DNA of 64,000 bases from contig JH720355.1 in the NCBI GenBank assembly GCA_000231825.2, positions 62,001 to 126,000 of the forward strand, written 5' to 3'. The position numbers and the translations under genes are program-made. The stretch is from Tetrahymena elliotti 4EA. Lineage: Eukaryota; Ciliophora; Oligohymenophorea; Hymenostomatida; Tetrahymenidae. Every line of letters begins with the position of its first letter. Position 1 is the first letter of the stretch. Of the stretch, positions 13,601 to 26,484 are shown in pieces. The notes beneath the pieces were generated by a model. The model did not search any database, had not been told where the DNA came from, and saw only the letters and a program-made list of their open reading frames with translations.

Positions 13601-16209
13601 AAGGAAAAGTCGATAAAAAAAAATAAAAAAAAGGTTACTATGATTAGAATGATGATATTAAAAATAAGTAATCTGATACTTAATAAAAGGGTGTTAAAGT
13701 AAAAGAAGAATTTGATGAAGAATATGCCTAAAGTAAAGAAAAATCAGATTTCAATTTCAACAAAAGGTAATCTAAATCTTCAAAAGTTTAAATTGATCAT
13801 GAACAATAAAAATAAATATTCTAAAAAATGCTCTAAAGCCAGCAAAATAAAAAATTAGTAAATTCAAGTGAAGCAGATTCATAGATGAAGGAAGAAAAGT
13901 TATAAAACAATAAATTAAATAATCTTAACAAGAAGCTTCAATCTTAGTTGAAGCTATTAGATACATTAAAATCTCTTAAATTATCAAATAAACCAAATAA
14001 AACTTATGATAGTAGTGAAAGTGATGACTAAAACCAAACTGATGAAGATGAAGAAAATTAAATTGATGATGAAGATGAAGATAATTTTGATGAGAATGAA
14101 ATAGATTAAGAAGAAGAAGATGATGAAGAAGAAGAAGATGAAGACGAATAAGAAGAGGATGAAGAAAATGAAAATGGTTCTGATTAAATGTAAAATAAGC
14201 TCATGAAATATTTGAGTTCAAGTTTTGCTAAAATGATGCATTCAATAACATAAAAATATAGTAAAAAATACCAATAAGCAAAGTAAAATAAAGTCAACAA
14301 AAAAAATGCAATTAAATAATAGGCTCATAAATAAAAAAGTTTAGAATAAATGTTACAGGCTTAATAATTTCTGTAAAAAAATAGCCACAATCTAGCATCT
14401 TAAAAATTTAATAATTGTTTATAAGATTAAATAATCAGCAAAAAAAATAAATCTTTAAACGGCAATACAAATTCCTAAATTTATTAATTTGAAAAAAACA
14501 ATAACAAAAAATTGAAAAAGGACTCAGAAATAGCTTCTCAAAGCGAAAATAAAGCTTAAAGTCCCTATGAAAATATAAATAAGTAAAAACAAAAATAATA
14601 AATTGCTGAGTCTAAAGATAAATGGTAGGGTTCTAGTAAAAATGCTGACTTTAACTAAGCTTTCATAAATTCTTAATAACCAAAATTTTTGTAATAGGAT
14701 TTTAAGCAAGAAGAAATACAATAATAAATATAAGCATCAGATAAAACTAAAAAACAAACGACAAAAAAGAACAAAATTTAGTAATCTACACAAAATACTC
14801 AAAATAAATTTAGTAATGAAAATAAATAATAATCAGAGAATTACAATGAATAAGTGAAATAAAACTAAAACTCTTAAATGGAAATTGAAAGCATGAGTCT
14901 GCATTCTGAAAGATCTATAAAACCATCATAGTTAGATGGTGTTGTTTTAGAATCTAATAAAAATGTAAGCAACAATAGAAGATCAAAGGTAGATATGAAT
15001 AGAAAAAATTCTGGAAATATTATACAGCAAGAACTAAATGAAAATATCTAAATTAATGATTAGGATGTTAATCCTCCCTCTTCTAATACTCCTAACCAAG
15101 AGACTACTAAACGAAATAACTCTTAATAAGCAATTAATAGTGAAATGAATTAAGTCTCAAATAAAGATTAACAATAAATTAATAATAGAGAAATGTTAAA
15201 TATAAGTTAAGAAACATTCATCTCTGACTTAAGCAAGTAGAATTTAAACTAGAATAAACAAAAATTGAAATAAAATTAAGATCAATAAATTTATAAAGCA
15301 AATAACAATACTAAAAATACAAATATAAATGATAGTTTAGGTATGATGATAAATACTTTATAAAATAAAATGATGCCTAATTAGAGTAATAATAATGCCT
15401 TCTAAAGTATTTTGAGTTAGATACCTAAGGATGCATCAAAAAGTGATGATAGAATAGACTATTTAATAAATTAATTATAATCTTTAGAGAATTTACTCAA
15501 TACAACAAAATAAGAATTAAATAAATTGGAATCAACAATAAAAGAGCCAGAACAGAATCTTTAGCATAATTAATCTCCAACACATCTTCACAATGATGAA
15601 ATGATTAATATGGGTATTCTATCAAATCACAATCTTAACTTTATTAATTTTAGTTAATATCATTAAAACAATCTTTCTTCTTCGTTATAAGCTTACAACC
15701 ACTCAGATGATTTAGATTGCTAGTTAAATCATTAGCCATCCTACAAGTAATAAAATTAAAAGTAAATTTAAAAATATCATAACTCTACCTCTATGAATTA
15801 AAAATTACATATCTAAAACAGCTTTGAAGGAGGAAGTAATCAATCAAACAACATGAATCAAACACATGAGGAAGATAAATTTCATGATAACAATTAAAAT
15901 CATATTTCTGATATAAACTCTGTAGATTTTGCTTTTGATCACAAATATTCTACAGATGACATGAATTACATAGGAAGCCAAGAACATGAAAAAGATGTTT
16001 ATCATTTAGGCAATATAACTCCATCTCCAATGAAAGAAGATCAATTTAACAGACACAAAGATAACAACCAGCACATTGACTCTTCTTAGAATATTCAAGA
16101 AAAGAGTGTTGATGACAGCCATGTAGTAAATGCTGAAACAGAATCAGAGAATAGCATCCTTAATAAAAAAGACTCTTCGAAAACAGCCTCTTTCAAATAA
16201 ATAGTGTGA
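10700..16209 (+). CDS. large R1R2R3 MYB DNA-binding protein
   Basis: Predicted 1,565 residues; exons 10700-11123, 11844-12037 and 12130-16209, joined in phase. Three tandem MYB repeats lie at about residues 88-140 (NKWTSKEDEALKKLVQSFG), 142-193 (PWTAEEDEKLIYWVQQYG) and 194-245 (GNWTQEEDNAIFRGYL). The spaced Trp residues and GRTENSVKNRFYS as recognition helix of repeat 3 make this an animal c-Myb/CDC5-like three-repeat arrangement, expected to bind DNA in the nucleus. The two introns fall at the R1/R2 junction and within R3; the first is 720 nt. The remaining ~1,320 residues are low complexity, rich in Gln (nearly all TAA/TAG), Asn, Lys and Ser, with an acidic Glu/Asp block near residues 839-893 that could act in transactivation. 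Stop is TGA 16207-16209. The MYB call is secure; the target genes are unknown. Confidence 0.93.
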
Positions 16210-16873
16210 CCTCCAAGAAATCAAAATAATTAGTAAAAAACCTTACAGATTTTAAAGTTACAGACAAATCAACTTTTTGAAATTACTCTCAAATTAATCA
16301 AGTTTTTGAATCATTACACTTACTCTCAATCTTTCTATAAATTAATTTAAAAAAACAATAAATAATAAAAAAAATGCATTTTTCGATTTAAATTATTTAT
16401 GTTAGATTAGACAATAAATGTAATTTTAGAACAAAAATGAAAAAAAAAATTAAATAATTATTGTTCCCACTTTATAATACATACTAATCATTAAAAAAAA
16501 TTAATCCATTAGTTGAACAATATTTTTTTATGTTTACTTTGTTTCAGTTAAAAAATGTTTAAATAAATCTTTCAAAATATTAAATTTAAGTTAATATGAT
16601 TTCTTTATGTTTTAAGATAAATGTCATTTCTTATTTTAAAACCTATTATTAATTATTCTTTTCAATTATCATACTCTTTAGTTTTTGATACTTTCGCTCT
16701 AGAAATTTATTTAAATCAGTAAATTAATTATAAAAATAACTTTACAGTAAAAAAGTTAATTTTTCTACTGGGTTTTCAAAAAGTTAGTAGAAGATAAAAT
16801 AAACCAAAAGATAACTAGTAAAATATCCTTCTCATAAATCAGACAAACCAAAATATTATAAGGAAGGAAGATC
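16210..16873. other. intergenic spacer
   Basis: AT-rich region after the MYB stop codon. No reading frame, repeat or RNA gene was recognised. Confidence 0.6.
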
Positions 16874-17348
16874 ATGAAACATATGTTCGAATACATAATA
16901 AAGAAACTAATCAAGAGTATTTTGAATTAGGATAAAAAATATATTGGAATCTTACACAAAAAGAAAGAAAAATAAGCTCATCTTTAAAAATTTCGAGACT
17001 CTGATTTAAAAAAGTATTTTTCTAATATGCATATTTAATAAATTTTCTTAAAAAATGAAAGAGAAAGTATAAATAAGAAAAAGAAAAAAACCTCTTTACA
17101 GTATAATATATAACCCAATGCTTAGCTCAAATACCAAAATATGAGTTTATTCGCTTAGAGTTAATGTTAATTTCTTATTTCAATTTGATCTGTTAAAGTA
17201 AATATAATTAATTTTATCTTAATATTTTTATTTTTATACTCTGAAAGCTAACTACAAAATTCGAAGCAGAAATGTACTCACTAAAAGAACTTTAAGGTGT
17301 ATCTCTAAATACCCTTACAACTTAAGTTCATCAAATTTCTCTAAATGA
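16874..17348 (+). CDS. small unrecognised protein, 3 exons, about 129 residues
   Basis: Model built from ATG 16874 (MKHMFEYIIKKLIKSIL): exons 16874-17066, 17102-17197 and 17248-17348, total 390 nt including TGA 17346-17348. Both junctions are phase 1 and consistent. The first intron is only 35 nt (GTATAA...CAG). The product is very basic: a Lys-rich N-terminal half, then TQCLAQIPKYEFIRLELM and an Arg/Lys-rich end with RSRNVLTKRTLRCISKYP. No known domain; size and charge would fit a ribosomal or organellar protein, but this is a guess. The evidence is only open frames and matched splice phases, so moderate confidence. Confidence 0.5.
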
Positions 17349-19604
17349 TTATATAATTCTAATTCAAATCAATTTTGTTAAGAAAGATATCAGAATCAAT
17401 CCGAATTCAATTTATGTTTATTTAAGGTAATTTGATTTTTGAGAATTGAAACCAGTGTTAATTTTAGTGTGAAAAAGTAAAACAATTTGTCGTAAGAAGA
17501 TGATGCAATTAAATTTATATTTCCACATGAATTTTATATTATTAAGTGAGTGATTACTTTGTTAAAATAATTAAAAATTGAGGTAAATTTAAAATAAAAA
17601 TAAATAATTTAATTAATTATTTGCATTTTTTTTCAATTTAATTTAAGATTCTCATTTCACTTTTTTACTTAAACTTTGTGACTTTATATTCTACTCCAAA
17701 ATTCTTGGTTTAAATTTTAAAAAAGATGACTTAAAGTAGATAAAAATAATCGTATTGACTTTTTAGCTATAAAAAAATAAGATATTAAATATACCTTTGC
17801 AATATGAAGAGAAGCTACTTTAGAATCTATTTTATTTTTATGGCAACTATATTTCATCAAATTAATATAAAATTAATCTAAGTTTGATTTACTAATTTTT
17901 ATAGGTCTATTTTAAATGTTTTAATACAAAATTTTAGATACTTTGATCCAAAAACAACCCTTTGATTTATTTGTTGGAAGCAAATAAGAAATTTCCAAAA
18001 TAATACAACCTATTTTAGGAAATAAATAAAAAATATAGAAATGAGTAATTTAGGATTGCATTTTTTTAATTATTGAAGTATTTTGTTTAAAAAATACTTA
18101 AATTATATATTACGTATTTTCTATACATTTTATAGAGCTTTTTTAATAAAATACTGTCTTTTGTTCTTAATTAAAACAGAAATTTTTTCTAAGCAACCTT
18201 TGTTTCATAGAATAAAAATTTTATGCTACAATCACTAGAAAAAAACTTACTCAAAAAAAAAATTAAATAATTTGAAATAGATTCTACCTTTCAAGATGCA
18301 AAATAAAAGTAGTTGATATCATAATATTACTGACCAAATTATTTACAAATACTAGCAAAAGTGAATAAAACTAATTAAGAATGTTTTTGTTGCCAAAACA
18401 GAAAATAAACGAATTAGTATTTTCAATTAATACGAGTATTTTTAATTATCTTAATCAAAAAATAAACAAAAAGCATTTCGATGAAATATTGTTACAACAG
18501 AAATTTAAAATACATTATAATTTGTAAACAGTAAAAAAACTATCTATTTTTTCTGAGTTAATAAATATTTTGCTTGAATATTTGTTGATTTAGATTCTTT
18601 CTTAGAACTTCTCCTTTATTTTGATTAATCTATTTTAATCATAGAAAAGTATTATTCTATGTTAATAATAAATTCTCAAGATTTATCTAATATTTATTTT
18701 TTGCGTAAAGCGAATTGCTCTAATTTACTTAAATTATAATATTCATATTAATTCAATCTATTATCTTATTTGTTATTAAACAGAAGAGAGTGCTAATGTG
18801 TAATGTAAAATTTATAATTATTGTTCATCGCATATTACTTTTTTTGGTAAAATAAGTTAATGGTATTAAAATTTTGTAAATTGTGTCTGAATTTATTATT
18901 TATTAGAAGTAATACAATGAAAGATATAAATCTGCAGAATCTAGCTGGAAAGAATGATAAAAAATGGAATGAAATGTAATTTGCTTAAAACAAAAGAAGA
19001 TAATTTTGGAATATTTGTTTTTACCTGATTTAAAGGAGTAATAGGTAGTGGATTCTACCTGAAATGCGGAAATCTTAATTTTTGAAACTAACTCTTTTGA
19101 AATCTCAAAACTTGCAAAAATTAATAACTCCAGTGGCTATAGGAGTTAGGTAGATTTTGTATTCGTAATAGACATGAAATGAAACTAATTAAAAATTTTT
19201 TACCTTTAATTAATTGAAATCTTTTTGAGAAAATAGACTAGAGGGTAGGTGGTGGTATATACAAAATAGACCAAATTCTTTTCATATGTAATTGAAAAGT
19301 TAATAAGAAATGATCAGGTAAGAAAAATAGACCAGTTTGTGAATTGATTTTTAAGTAGAGAAGCATCCTAATTAATTGAATGTAAAAAATACGATTTAAA
19401 TGATCAAATTAAAAATTTACTTTTTTTGATGCAGTGTCTTTCTTAATTTTTTAAAAACATCTAATTACCTTGAAGCTGTTTTCATAATAAATAAATATAT
19501 ATTAAATTAAATAAATTCAATAATTGAAAAAATTCAAGACTTTTCGTCTTTTACACATAAACATAAATCGATACTACAAATATAAATTTACAAATACAAC
19601 TGAA
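17349..19604. other. gene-poor spacer
   Basis: About 2.3 kb of AT-rich DNA. An ORF at 18917-19177 begins with ATG and reads NLAGKNDKKWNEMQFAQNK, but its second half looks random and no exon partner was found, so it is not called. The segment just before 19605 should carry the kinase promoter; no motif was recognised. Confidence 0.5.
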
Positions 19605-20555
19605 ATGAAATTGGTTATCAAGAGAAATAAATAGAGCTCCTCCTGCTCCAAAGAAATTATTGGAAGCTCCAATGCTAGTTAAATCATCCGCGAAAAGAAG
19701 GTTGCTTTAAAAGTTTTACGTGGCTAAAATGTTGATATGTTGGTTCACGAATACTAAGTTTTAAGCTAATTAAATCACCCCAATATTATTAAACTTGCTT
19801 CTGATAAACCTTTCAAAATGATTAAGGGAGAAGAAGGCAAAGTTGGATTATAATTGGAACTCGGTCACATTGACTTATTCCACTTCTTGAAATAAAGCTA
19901 ACCCGCTCGTCTTAACACCCCTACTGTTAAATCAATTTTCCGTTAACTTGGCCAAGCTCTTTAATATTTACATGATGAAAAATAATTGGCCCATAACGAT
20001 ATTAAATTGGAAAATATCTTGCTTTTCTTTATTTAAAATCAATAAACAGAAATTCGTCCTAAATTAATTGATTTTGGACTTGCTTCTGCTTCTAAAGTTC
20101 AAACATCAACCATTTACAACAACTGGTGCAATCGTTCTCCTAATAATCTACCTCCTGAGATTATTGAATAACTCAACAAGTGTTGTGAAGGTGGTTCTTC
20201 CCCTGCTTTGAAGTCCATTGACAGTTTTGATGATGCTGATGTAGAAGATGAATCTGAATTTGATTTATCAAAATGCGATGTTTTCTAATTTGGCCTTACA
20301 CTTTTCAATGCCTTATTTTTAAACAATGCTTTCTGCTGGGAAAATGGATCTTCAAACTATGAAAGCTTCATCAATAATACCCCCGAAAACTACTGGTCAC
20401 AACAAAAAATTTAAAATATGCTCAACATGCTCAGAGCTGACTCTTCATAAGAAGAAATTGAACAAGTTGTTGATTTATTCAACCTTTGCTTCAAATATAA
20501 CCCTTCTGAAAGACCTTCTATGAAATAAATTTTAGGACACGCTTGGTTTGCTTGA
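19605..20555 (+). CDS. Ser/Thr protein kinase with HND catalytic loop
   Basis: Intronless, 316 residues, TGA at 20553-20555. It is almost a bare kinase domain. The usual glycine-rich loop is not recognisable (about residues 19-28, GSSNASQIIR), but KKVALKVL supplies the ATP-binding Lys36, Glu49 lies in HEYQVLSQLNHPNI (helix C), the catalytic loop reads AHNDIKLENILL (His130-Asn131-Asp132, Asn in place of the usual Arg of HRD), DFG is at 156-158, and LPPEII stands for APE. An acidic insert (DSFDDADVEDESEF) follows, and the C-lobe ends with the usual FKYNPSERPSMKQILGHAWF. Catalytic Lys, Asp and DFG are all present, so it is probably active despite the altered loops. Asn for Arg in the loop argues against ordinary activation-loop phosphorylation control. 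Codon use is richer in C-ending codons than its neighbours, as in better expressed ciliate genes. Confidence 0.92.
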
Positions 20556-23500
20556 TTAAACTCAAGTGTGTTTCTTTTTGCTTATTCCGACTGGAAATAC
20601 TGAAAGAAAATTAATTCCTACTTTCCCACATATAAAATCAATAAATTAATAAACAATCTAAAAAAATAATCAATCATTCACTTGCTGTTTCCTATGTCAA
20701 ATAAGAAAATTAATTAAACACTCTACTTTAATTAACAACCTGAAAAATAAAAATCAACTTTCCATTCCTAAGTCTTACTTATCCTACCTTAAATTACTAT
20801 TCAATGAAGAAAAAAAACAAACGCTATATTATTCTTTACAATGATCTTCTAACAAATTATATTAACAAAAAAAAATTAAAAAATGTATATCAAACAAAAG
20901 ATCAATAAATTAATCATAATAAAAACATCTATCTTATTTTATTATATTTATCAAACAAACTCTTAAATAATTTATTACCAATTTAATGTTATTGTAAATC
21001 TTATTCTCAAAAATCACTTCTTACTAAAAAAATTAATTCCTTTTTCGTATTTTTAAATTTTACTTTTTTTTTTTTTTGGAAAATTAAAAAGCTTACTCTT
21101 CGATCTATTTCAAATCTCATTAACTTAATTATTTAAATTTGTTGTTGTTGACGTAATTTAGTCTTCAAAAGTAATCTCATTCTTAGAGTAATATTTATGT
21201 TTAATTATTTCAGGTCAATTTGGAATTCAAAAAAAAATAAATAAATAAATGTTTCGTGCGATCTCTTTCTTTATTAAGATTCAAGATTTAAATGAGTACG
21301 TATATCTTTATAAATAAGTGTTTTTAATTCGTTTACATAGAGTTGGTTTTTATTTACATTTCTTAATTTGATGTGCATACTATTTTTTTTTCTATCATTC
21401 ATAGTGCAGCGAATTAATTTAGTGTGCCCCCACACATTATCTTTATACAAACAAAAAAGAATGTAGAAAACGAAAGAGAAAGGAAATAAGAAGAAGAAAA
21501 TAATAATCTATAATTGTCTTATACATTAAATGTAAATAGATTAGCAACTCTCTGAGTAAAAGTATTAATTTCTTTATTCTATTAGTTCAAATTGGGAACT
21601 TCTCCGCATTTTATTGATTTATTTATATAATCCCTAAATTATTTATTGCTTGACCACACATTCTTTCATAAGCCAAAGTTGCTAAAGATGTTACTTAAAA
21701 TTATAAAACTAATATTTTGAAGTTTAGCAAATCAAATATTTTTTCCTTTTTCCTTTTCATTCGATGAGAATAACTAATGATTATATTGATAACCGGGGTA
21801 TGAAATTATCAGATTAAATATTTTTGTTATTTTTTTTATACTTTTTTTGAACAATATTGTTTGATCGATGTTAGTTATCTTTTTTTGGGTGTTTCAAATT
21901 ACTAATTTTAATAATTAGTAACCAAACAAAATCTATTTACAATCATGCATCATTTGAGTGGATTAAATTTAATTTTAATTTAGTGATCTCACAAATCAAT
22001 TATAAAATCACTAAAAAATTAGCTTACATGATTATAATATCTGGAAAGAAAATTTCGAGAGAATGTACTCATTTCATAAGCTTAATATGTAATTGAAAAT
22101 ATTCTAATCTAAATGAGCGAGCTGAAAAATAGAATCTATCCTAATTTTCACTTGAATTATGCGTAATGCATTTTACTAATAAGACGATCGCCTTCTTTTT
22201 TGGAAGAAATAGAATAATAATTACTAATTGTGGCTTAAAACTACATCTTCAAGAATAGATTAATTATTTATTTTTTGTCAGACGCTTATAAATTGACTTT
22301 GCTCGTAAAATAGTACATGAAAAATATATGAAAAGTAACTAGTAAATTCTTGAAAAAGTAAGAATTTTAACCTCTATTCCAATCCAAATTTTAAATTGTT
22401 AACTTACATAATTTCTAAGGGGAAGAACATATTGCTTTATCATAACTAAATATCAAGAAAAGTTGCTTAATGTCTCGAATTTACCCTAATACTGGGCTAA
22501 TATTTTAATGGAAAACTCTTGACATCGATAAAATCAGTATTTGTTAATTAAATTAACAAAAGATATTCATTTAAAAGATCTTTTCTATGTTATTCAAGCT
22601 AAGGTGTCATGTAAATACAGTATTTTGATTTATTATTTAATAAGAATAAGCAAGCAGAGGGCTAGCCGAAATTTCAAAATCACTGATTTTTTCGCTATTT
22701 CACCAACTTATGTAAAGAATATTATTATTCTAGCACTTTATTCTCAAACAAGTAGCATATTGAAGAAGCATTCCAATGTAATTACTATGAATCATTCTTC
22801 CGAATGCCAAGATATTAAATAATCAACACATCAAATATCATTACTTTTTTTTATATCCGCTAAAAAATAGTAAACACGCCAGAAATGATAAGCTTAATTT
22901 TAGTTCGCAAATATTTGATGAACAGAAAAAGAAGTAAAAATTTATAAAAAAATGATAAATTCAAAATCAAAGATGATATAAAGTCACACAGATAAACGCA
23001 ATAAATAGGTTTTTTGAGGCTAATTAATTAATTTTTAGCAGGTTTTTTAAATTTAAATAAGGTAATTATCAATTTATTTTACTCAATTTTTAAATTAAAA
23101 GAAGTCCTATTATATAAATTATACTGAAAATTATAAAGAAGGAAAGAAAAACCTAAATTGATTAAGAATTCTATTAGAAGACTCAAGAGTATAATAAAAG
23201 AATTAGTAATATAAACTAAATATGGACTTTCTTTTTGTCTTTCTATTAAATATTTGAAGTAAAATAAATCTTTTAATCAAATTAAAAGAAAACTAAATAA
23301 AATAAGCAAAATGAAAATTCCATCGATATTAAGTAAACGAGTAAATTACTCAAATGTTTATTTTTTTTGCATTTTTTAATCTTCACAAAAACTAATCAGT
23401 TTCTTTCTATACCTAAAAATTATAAAAATGACTAATGAACTTATTTTTTTGTGTTAAATTAAGGAAAATAAGACATAAAGTTGACTGACTGACTTACATA

Positions 23501-24219
23501 ATTTCAAATTACTATCATAAAAAATATCTTTTTATATCGCTTGAATAAAAAGTAATATTTCAAATTTTGGCAGTTCTATCAAACTATGTTGTTCTACCAG
23601 GTAAGTTCTTATGAATATAAAAATTACGAGTTTCAATGTTTTATGTTATGTAACATCAAATCAATTAAATCTTTTGGAATATAAATATAATTAATTTGCT
23701 TATTAGGCAATTTACATTTAAGAAAGAAGATGATGTCAAACAATTAATTTATATTGATACAAAAGTAAACTCTATTTATTTTATAAGTACAATACAAAAT
23801 AAAATATTCAATATTATTGTTAATTAATGTATTCAAATTATTGGGAAAAAGAATTTTTTTTTTGAGTATTTGATTAAAGATTATCTGACCGATTATTTAT
23901 ATATCGTTTTCATAATTAAAAAAGCAATTTACAAATATTCAGGGTTACTGGAGGGTATTTTATTAATATCTATAAATTTACTTATCAAAAAAAGCGGGTT
24001 CGATTCGTAAAATGTGTTGTAAGCAATTAAATTATTTAACTATGTGCGTCATTTACTTAAAATAATAAAAGAGAGAGATAATAATTATCAATTTATAAAT
24101 TTATATTTATTTCATTCTAAATAAAATCAAGATAACCTACTTTGAAGTAAATAAATAAGTTAATTTATTTATTGATTTTTAATTTATTAATATTAACTAC
24201 TTTCATTCAAATTAATTAT
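20556..24219. other. 3.7-kb gene-poor region
   Basis: Low-complexity AT-rich DNA between the kinase and the minus-strand IQ-motif gene. Apart from the orphan ORF near 22521-22889 (listed separately), I see no protein-like frame, RNA gene or ordered repeat. A T-loop-like string near 23998 (GGGTTCGATTC) has no pairing stem and is not a tRNA. Confidence 0.5.
22521..22889 (+). other. orphan open reading frame without ATG start
   Basis: An open frame of 122 codons lies between TGA 22518 and TGA 22887. Its first 90-odd codons contain no TAA or TAG, which is striking in DNA this AT-rich, where such triplets normally appear every few codons by chance. The translation includes KDLFYVIQAKVSCKYSILIY and QRASRNFKITDFFAISPTY, mixed in composition and locally richer in G+C than its surroundings. 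There is no in-frame ATG before the last quarter, so it would have to be an internal exon or relic. No family was recognised. Confidence 0.3.
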
Positions 24220-26322
24220 TCATTTTGATGTTTAACTCTCCGCTGACTACCTTTTTGCTGCCATATATTATTTTACCATTTATTTTAATTGAGTTTCATT
24301 TGGCTTCACAAACAACTTTGGTGGCTCTGCAAAAAGGTCAGTTAAGCTTTCACTAGGACTTAGTTGCTGCATTTGATGGTGTTTTTGTAATTGTTAGGCT
24401 ATTTTAGGGTTATCTTTATTGTCTTTTTCTTGCTATAATAGCTAAATTAAAAAATTATATATTATTAACAATTAATTTTAGTAATGTAATTTAACTAAAA
24501 TGAAATCTATACTAACAAACAACATCAATTTTAAAACATTTTCAATAAACTTTACCTTTTTAAGATTAAATAACTAGAAGTTTGATCTTTTGAATTATGT
24601 AAATTCACGTCTCCATGCTTGTATGCGCTATTTAACGAACTAATTAACTATCTCATCTTGCAGTTTGAAATCCATTTTTAATACTGATTTCTAAGACTTT
24701 TTCATCTCGTTTTTTAAGAAGTTCTCCATGTTAAGATTGTTGGTTTATTTATTACCTTAAAATATTTATTAAAAGTAAATTAAATTTGTTAAGTAATTAT
24801 TCGCAATAATTTAATTCGAGTGAAATAAATAGGCTAAAATTTATTCTTTTACTGTTGAGCATATCTTGCAGGACTAGTTGAATAAGATAATCATTTTAGT
24901 TGCTCCAATATCTTTTTATCTCATCTTTATACTTTATTTTCTTGCGCTTATAGCTTGAGAATTTATTCTAAAACTTAATTACTGTTGATAAATGTAAACA
25001 TAATTAAAAAGCTGGGCCATATTAAATATATATTATACCTCTTAGATTCAATTCTATCATTTTGTTAGATAAAACGCTTAGATCTTTGAAATTTAAAAAC
25101 AATTTAACAACAATCGACTAAGCTTTCTTTTTTGTTTTAACTTAAACGGCTTTTGCAAATAATTAAGAGCAGCTAGATTTTTAAAAAATTTTTAGTATTA
25201 ATAATCAACTTGTTTGACTTTCATTTATTTATGAAAAATTAAGAATCAAAATAAACAAAGAAAGGGTAGGGTTTTCTATTGAAATTTAGAAATCAATTGT
25301 TTCTATGTATGGTTTTTTTAAAGAATTATATTGAAATCTTTTTTAGCTTACATCTTCAATTAATATAGTGTTCTTTGGTATTTGTTTTCTCCAGACTTCT
25401 TCAAAAAATTTATAAGTGCGTGAATTACCCTTCTTTTCCTCATTTTTATGTAGCTGATTTATGCTCTTTTTACAGTTTCGTTCTTTTGAATTTTTAAAAT
25501 ATTAGATGAGCTCAAAGAATATACACTAAATAAAAGAAATATTCTATACAAAATGTTAAATTTAATCTTAATTTCTTTTAAAATACAAAAAATAAAAGCA
25601 GACTTTGGCCTTCCTATTATTGACTTGTTTCATTAAAAATTATTTTAAAATTGTGAAAACAAAGTTTTATTTTTGAAGTTTTATAAATTGACTTCTCTAA
25701 AAATAACAGATGCTTTTTAATGTAAACATCCCTTTCAAATAAAGCGCAAGTGAAACATTAGATCTGGTAAATTCTTAGTTTGTAATTTTTAATGTGTTAA
25801 TTTGTTTGATCAAAAGAAAATACTTCTGATGGCTTGTTGTAAGTTAATAAATAATTAGAATTTGTAAGGAAAAATAAAGTAATCAAATTAAAGTGACAAT
25901 CTAAAAAAAGAATTCTATTTCATCACTTAAAATAGCTACTAGAAATATATCCATCTTAAAATAAAAATTACATGAATAACTCTCTTCAGTTTCGCAGCCA
26001 AGGAAACCAAAGAAAATACTTACAGCCAAGAATTCTAAAATCTCTTCAGCACTTCATCTAATTGATTTCCTATCCTATTTATTTATGAAACCAATCTTCG
26101 TTTCTCTTAATCATCAATTTTTCGAACAAGCATATCCTTTTTCTCGTTGTCTTAATATCGCTTATTTTCAAGAACATTTAGGATTTTTAAATTGTTGTTG
26201 TAACGCTTTTCTATTTCTTGCTGCTACTTTACATCTTTGTTTATCCTTAAAATTTTCTTGTTGTGCTTGAGGTATTCTAGGCCTTATGAGCAATTTAAAA
26301 ATTTCATTTTTCTTCTGTTCAT
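24220..26322 (-). CDS. IQ-motif-containing basic protein, at least 8 exons
   Basis: Minus-strand gene. ATG at 26322 opens an exon to 26024 (MNRRKMKFLNCSQGLEYLKH, then a charged coiled-coil-like stretch). The 3' exons are well fixed with matching phases: 25352-25525, 25039-25172, 24853-24981, 24556-24755 and 24220-24441 (TGA 24222-24220). An exon from about 25640 to 25587 precedes these; the segment 25640-26023 is unresolved. The central exons read KKAQSIVVKLFLNFKDL and LRVIKFQNKFSSYKRKK, the latter close to the IQ consensus (IQxxxRGxxxR), a calmodulin/centrin-binding helix. The last exons give WRREFTQFKRSNFQLF and a Ser/Gln-rich C-terminus with LTDLFAEPPKLFVKP. Function beyond likely calmodulin or centrin binding is unknown. 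The alternative frame for two middle exons is also open, so those residues are less certain. Confidence 0.6.
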
Positions 26323-26484
26323 AATCTCATCTATTAGAGTTATGATATAGAGAGTTAGTTTGATATTAAGTAATTAAAAGCAATAATATAATGAAATATA
26401 TAATTTATGATAGACTAACTAACTGGTAAGAGGCCAAACTGATTGCTATTATATTAAATTAACAATTAAATTTATTTAATTTGG

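Noticed and set aside
18917..19177. ATG-initiated ORF of 86 codons
   Set aside because: Its composition degrades after about 25 residues and no splice continuation was found.
23960..24030. tRNA-like T-loop string GGGTTCGATTC
   Set aside because: The flanking bases do not pair as a T-stem, and no acceptor or anticodon stem could be drawn.
26085..26270. Plus-strand ORF of 61 residues
   Set aside because: It is antisense to the charged first exon of the minus-strand IQ-motif gene, whose frame is longer and more protein-like.
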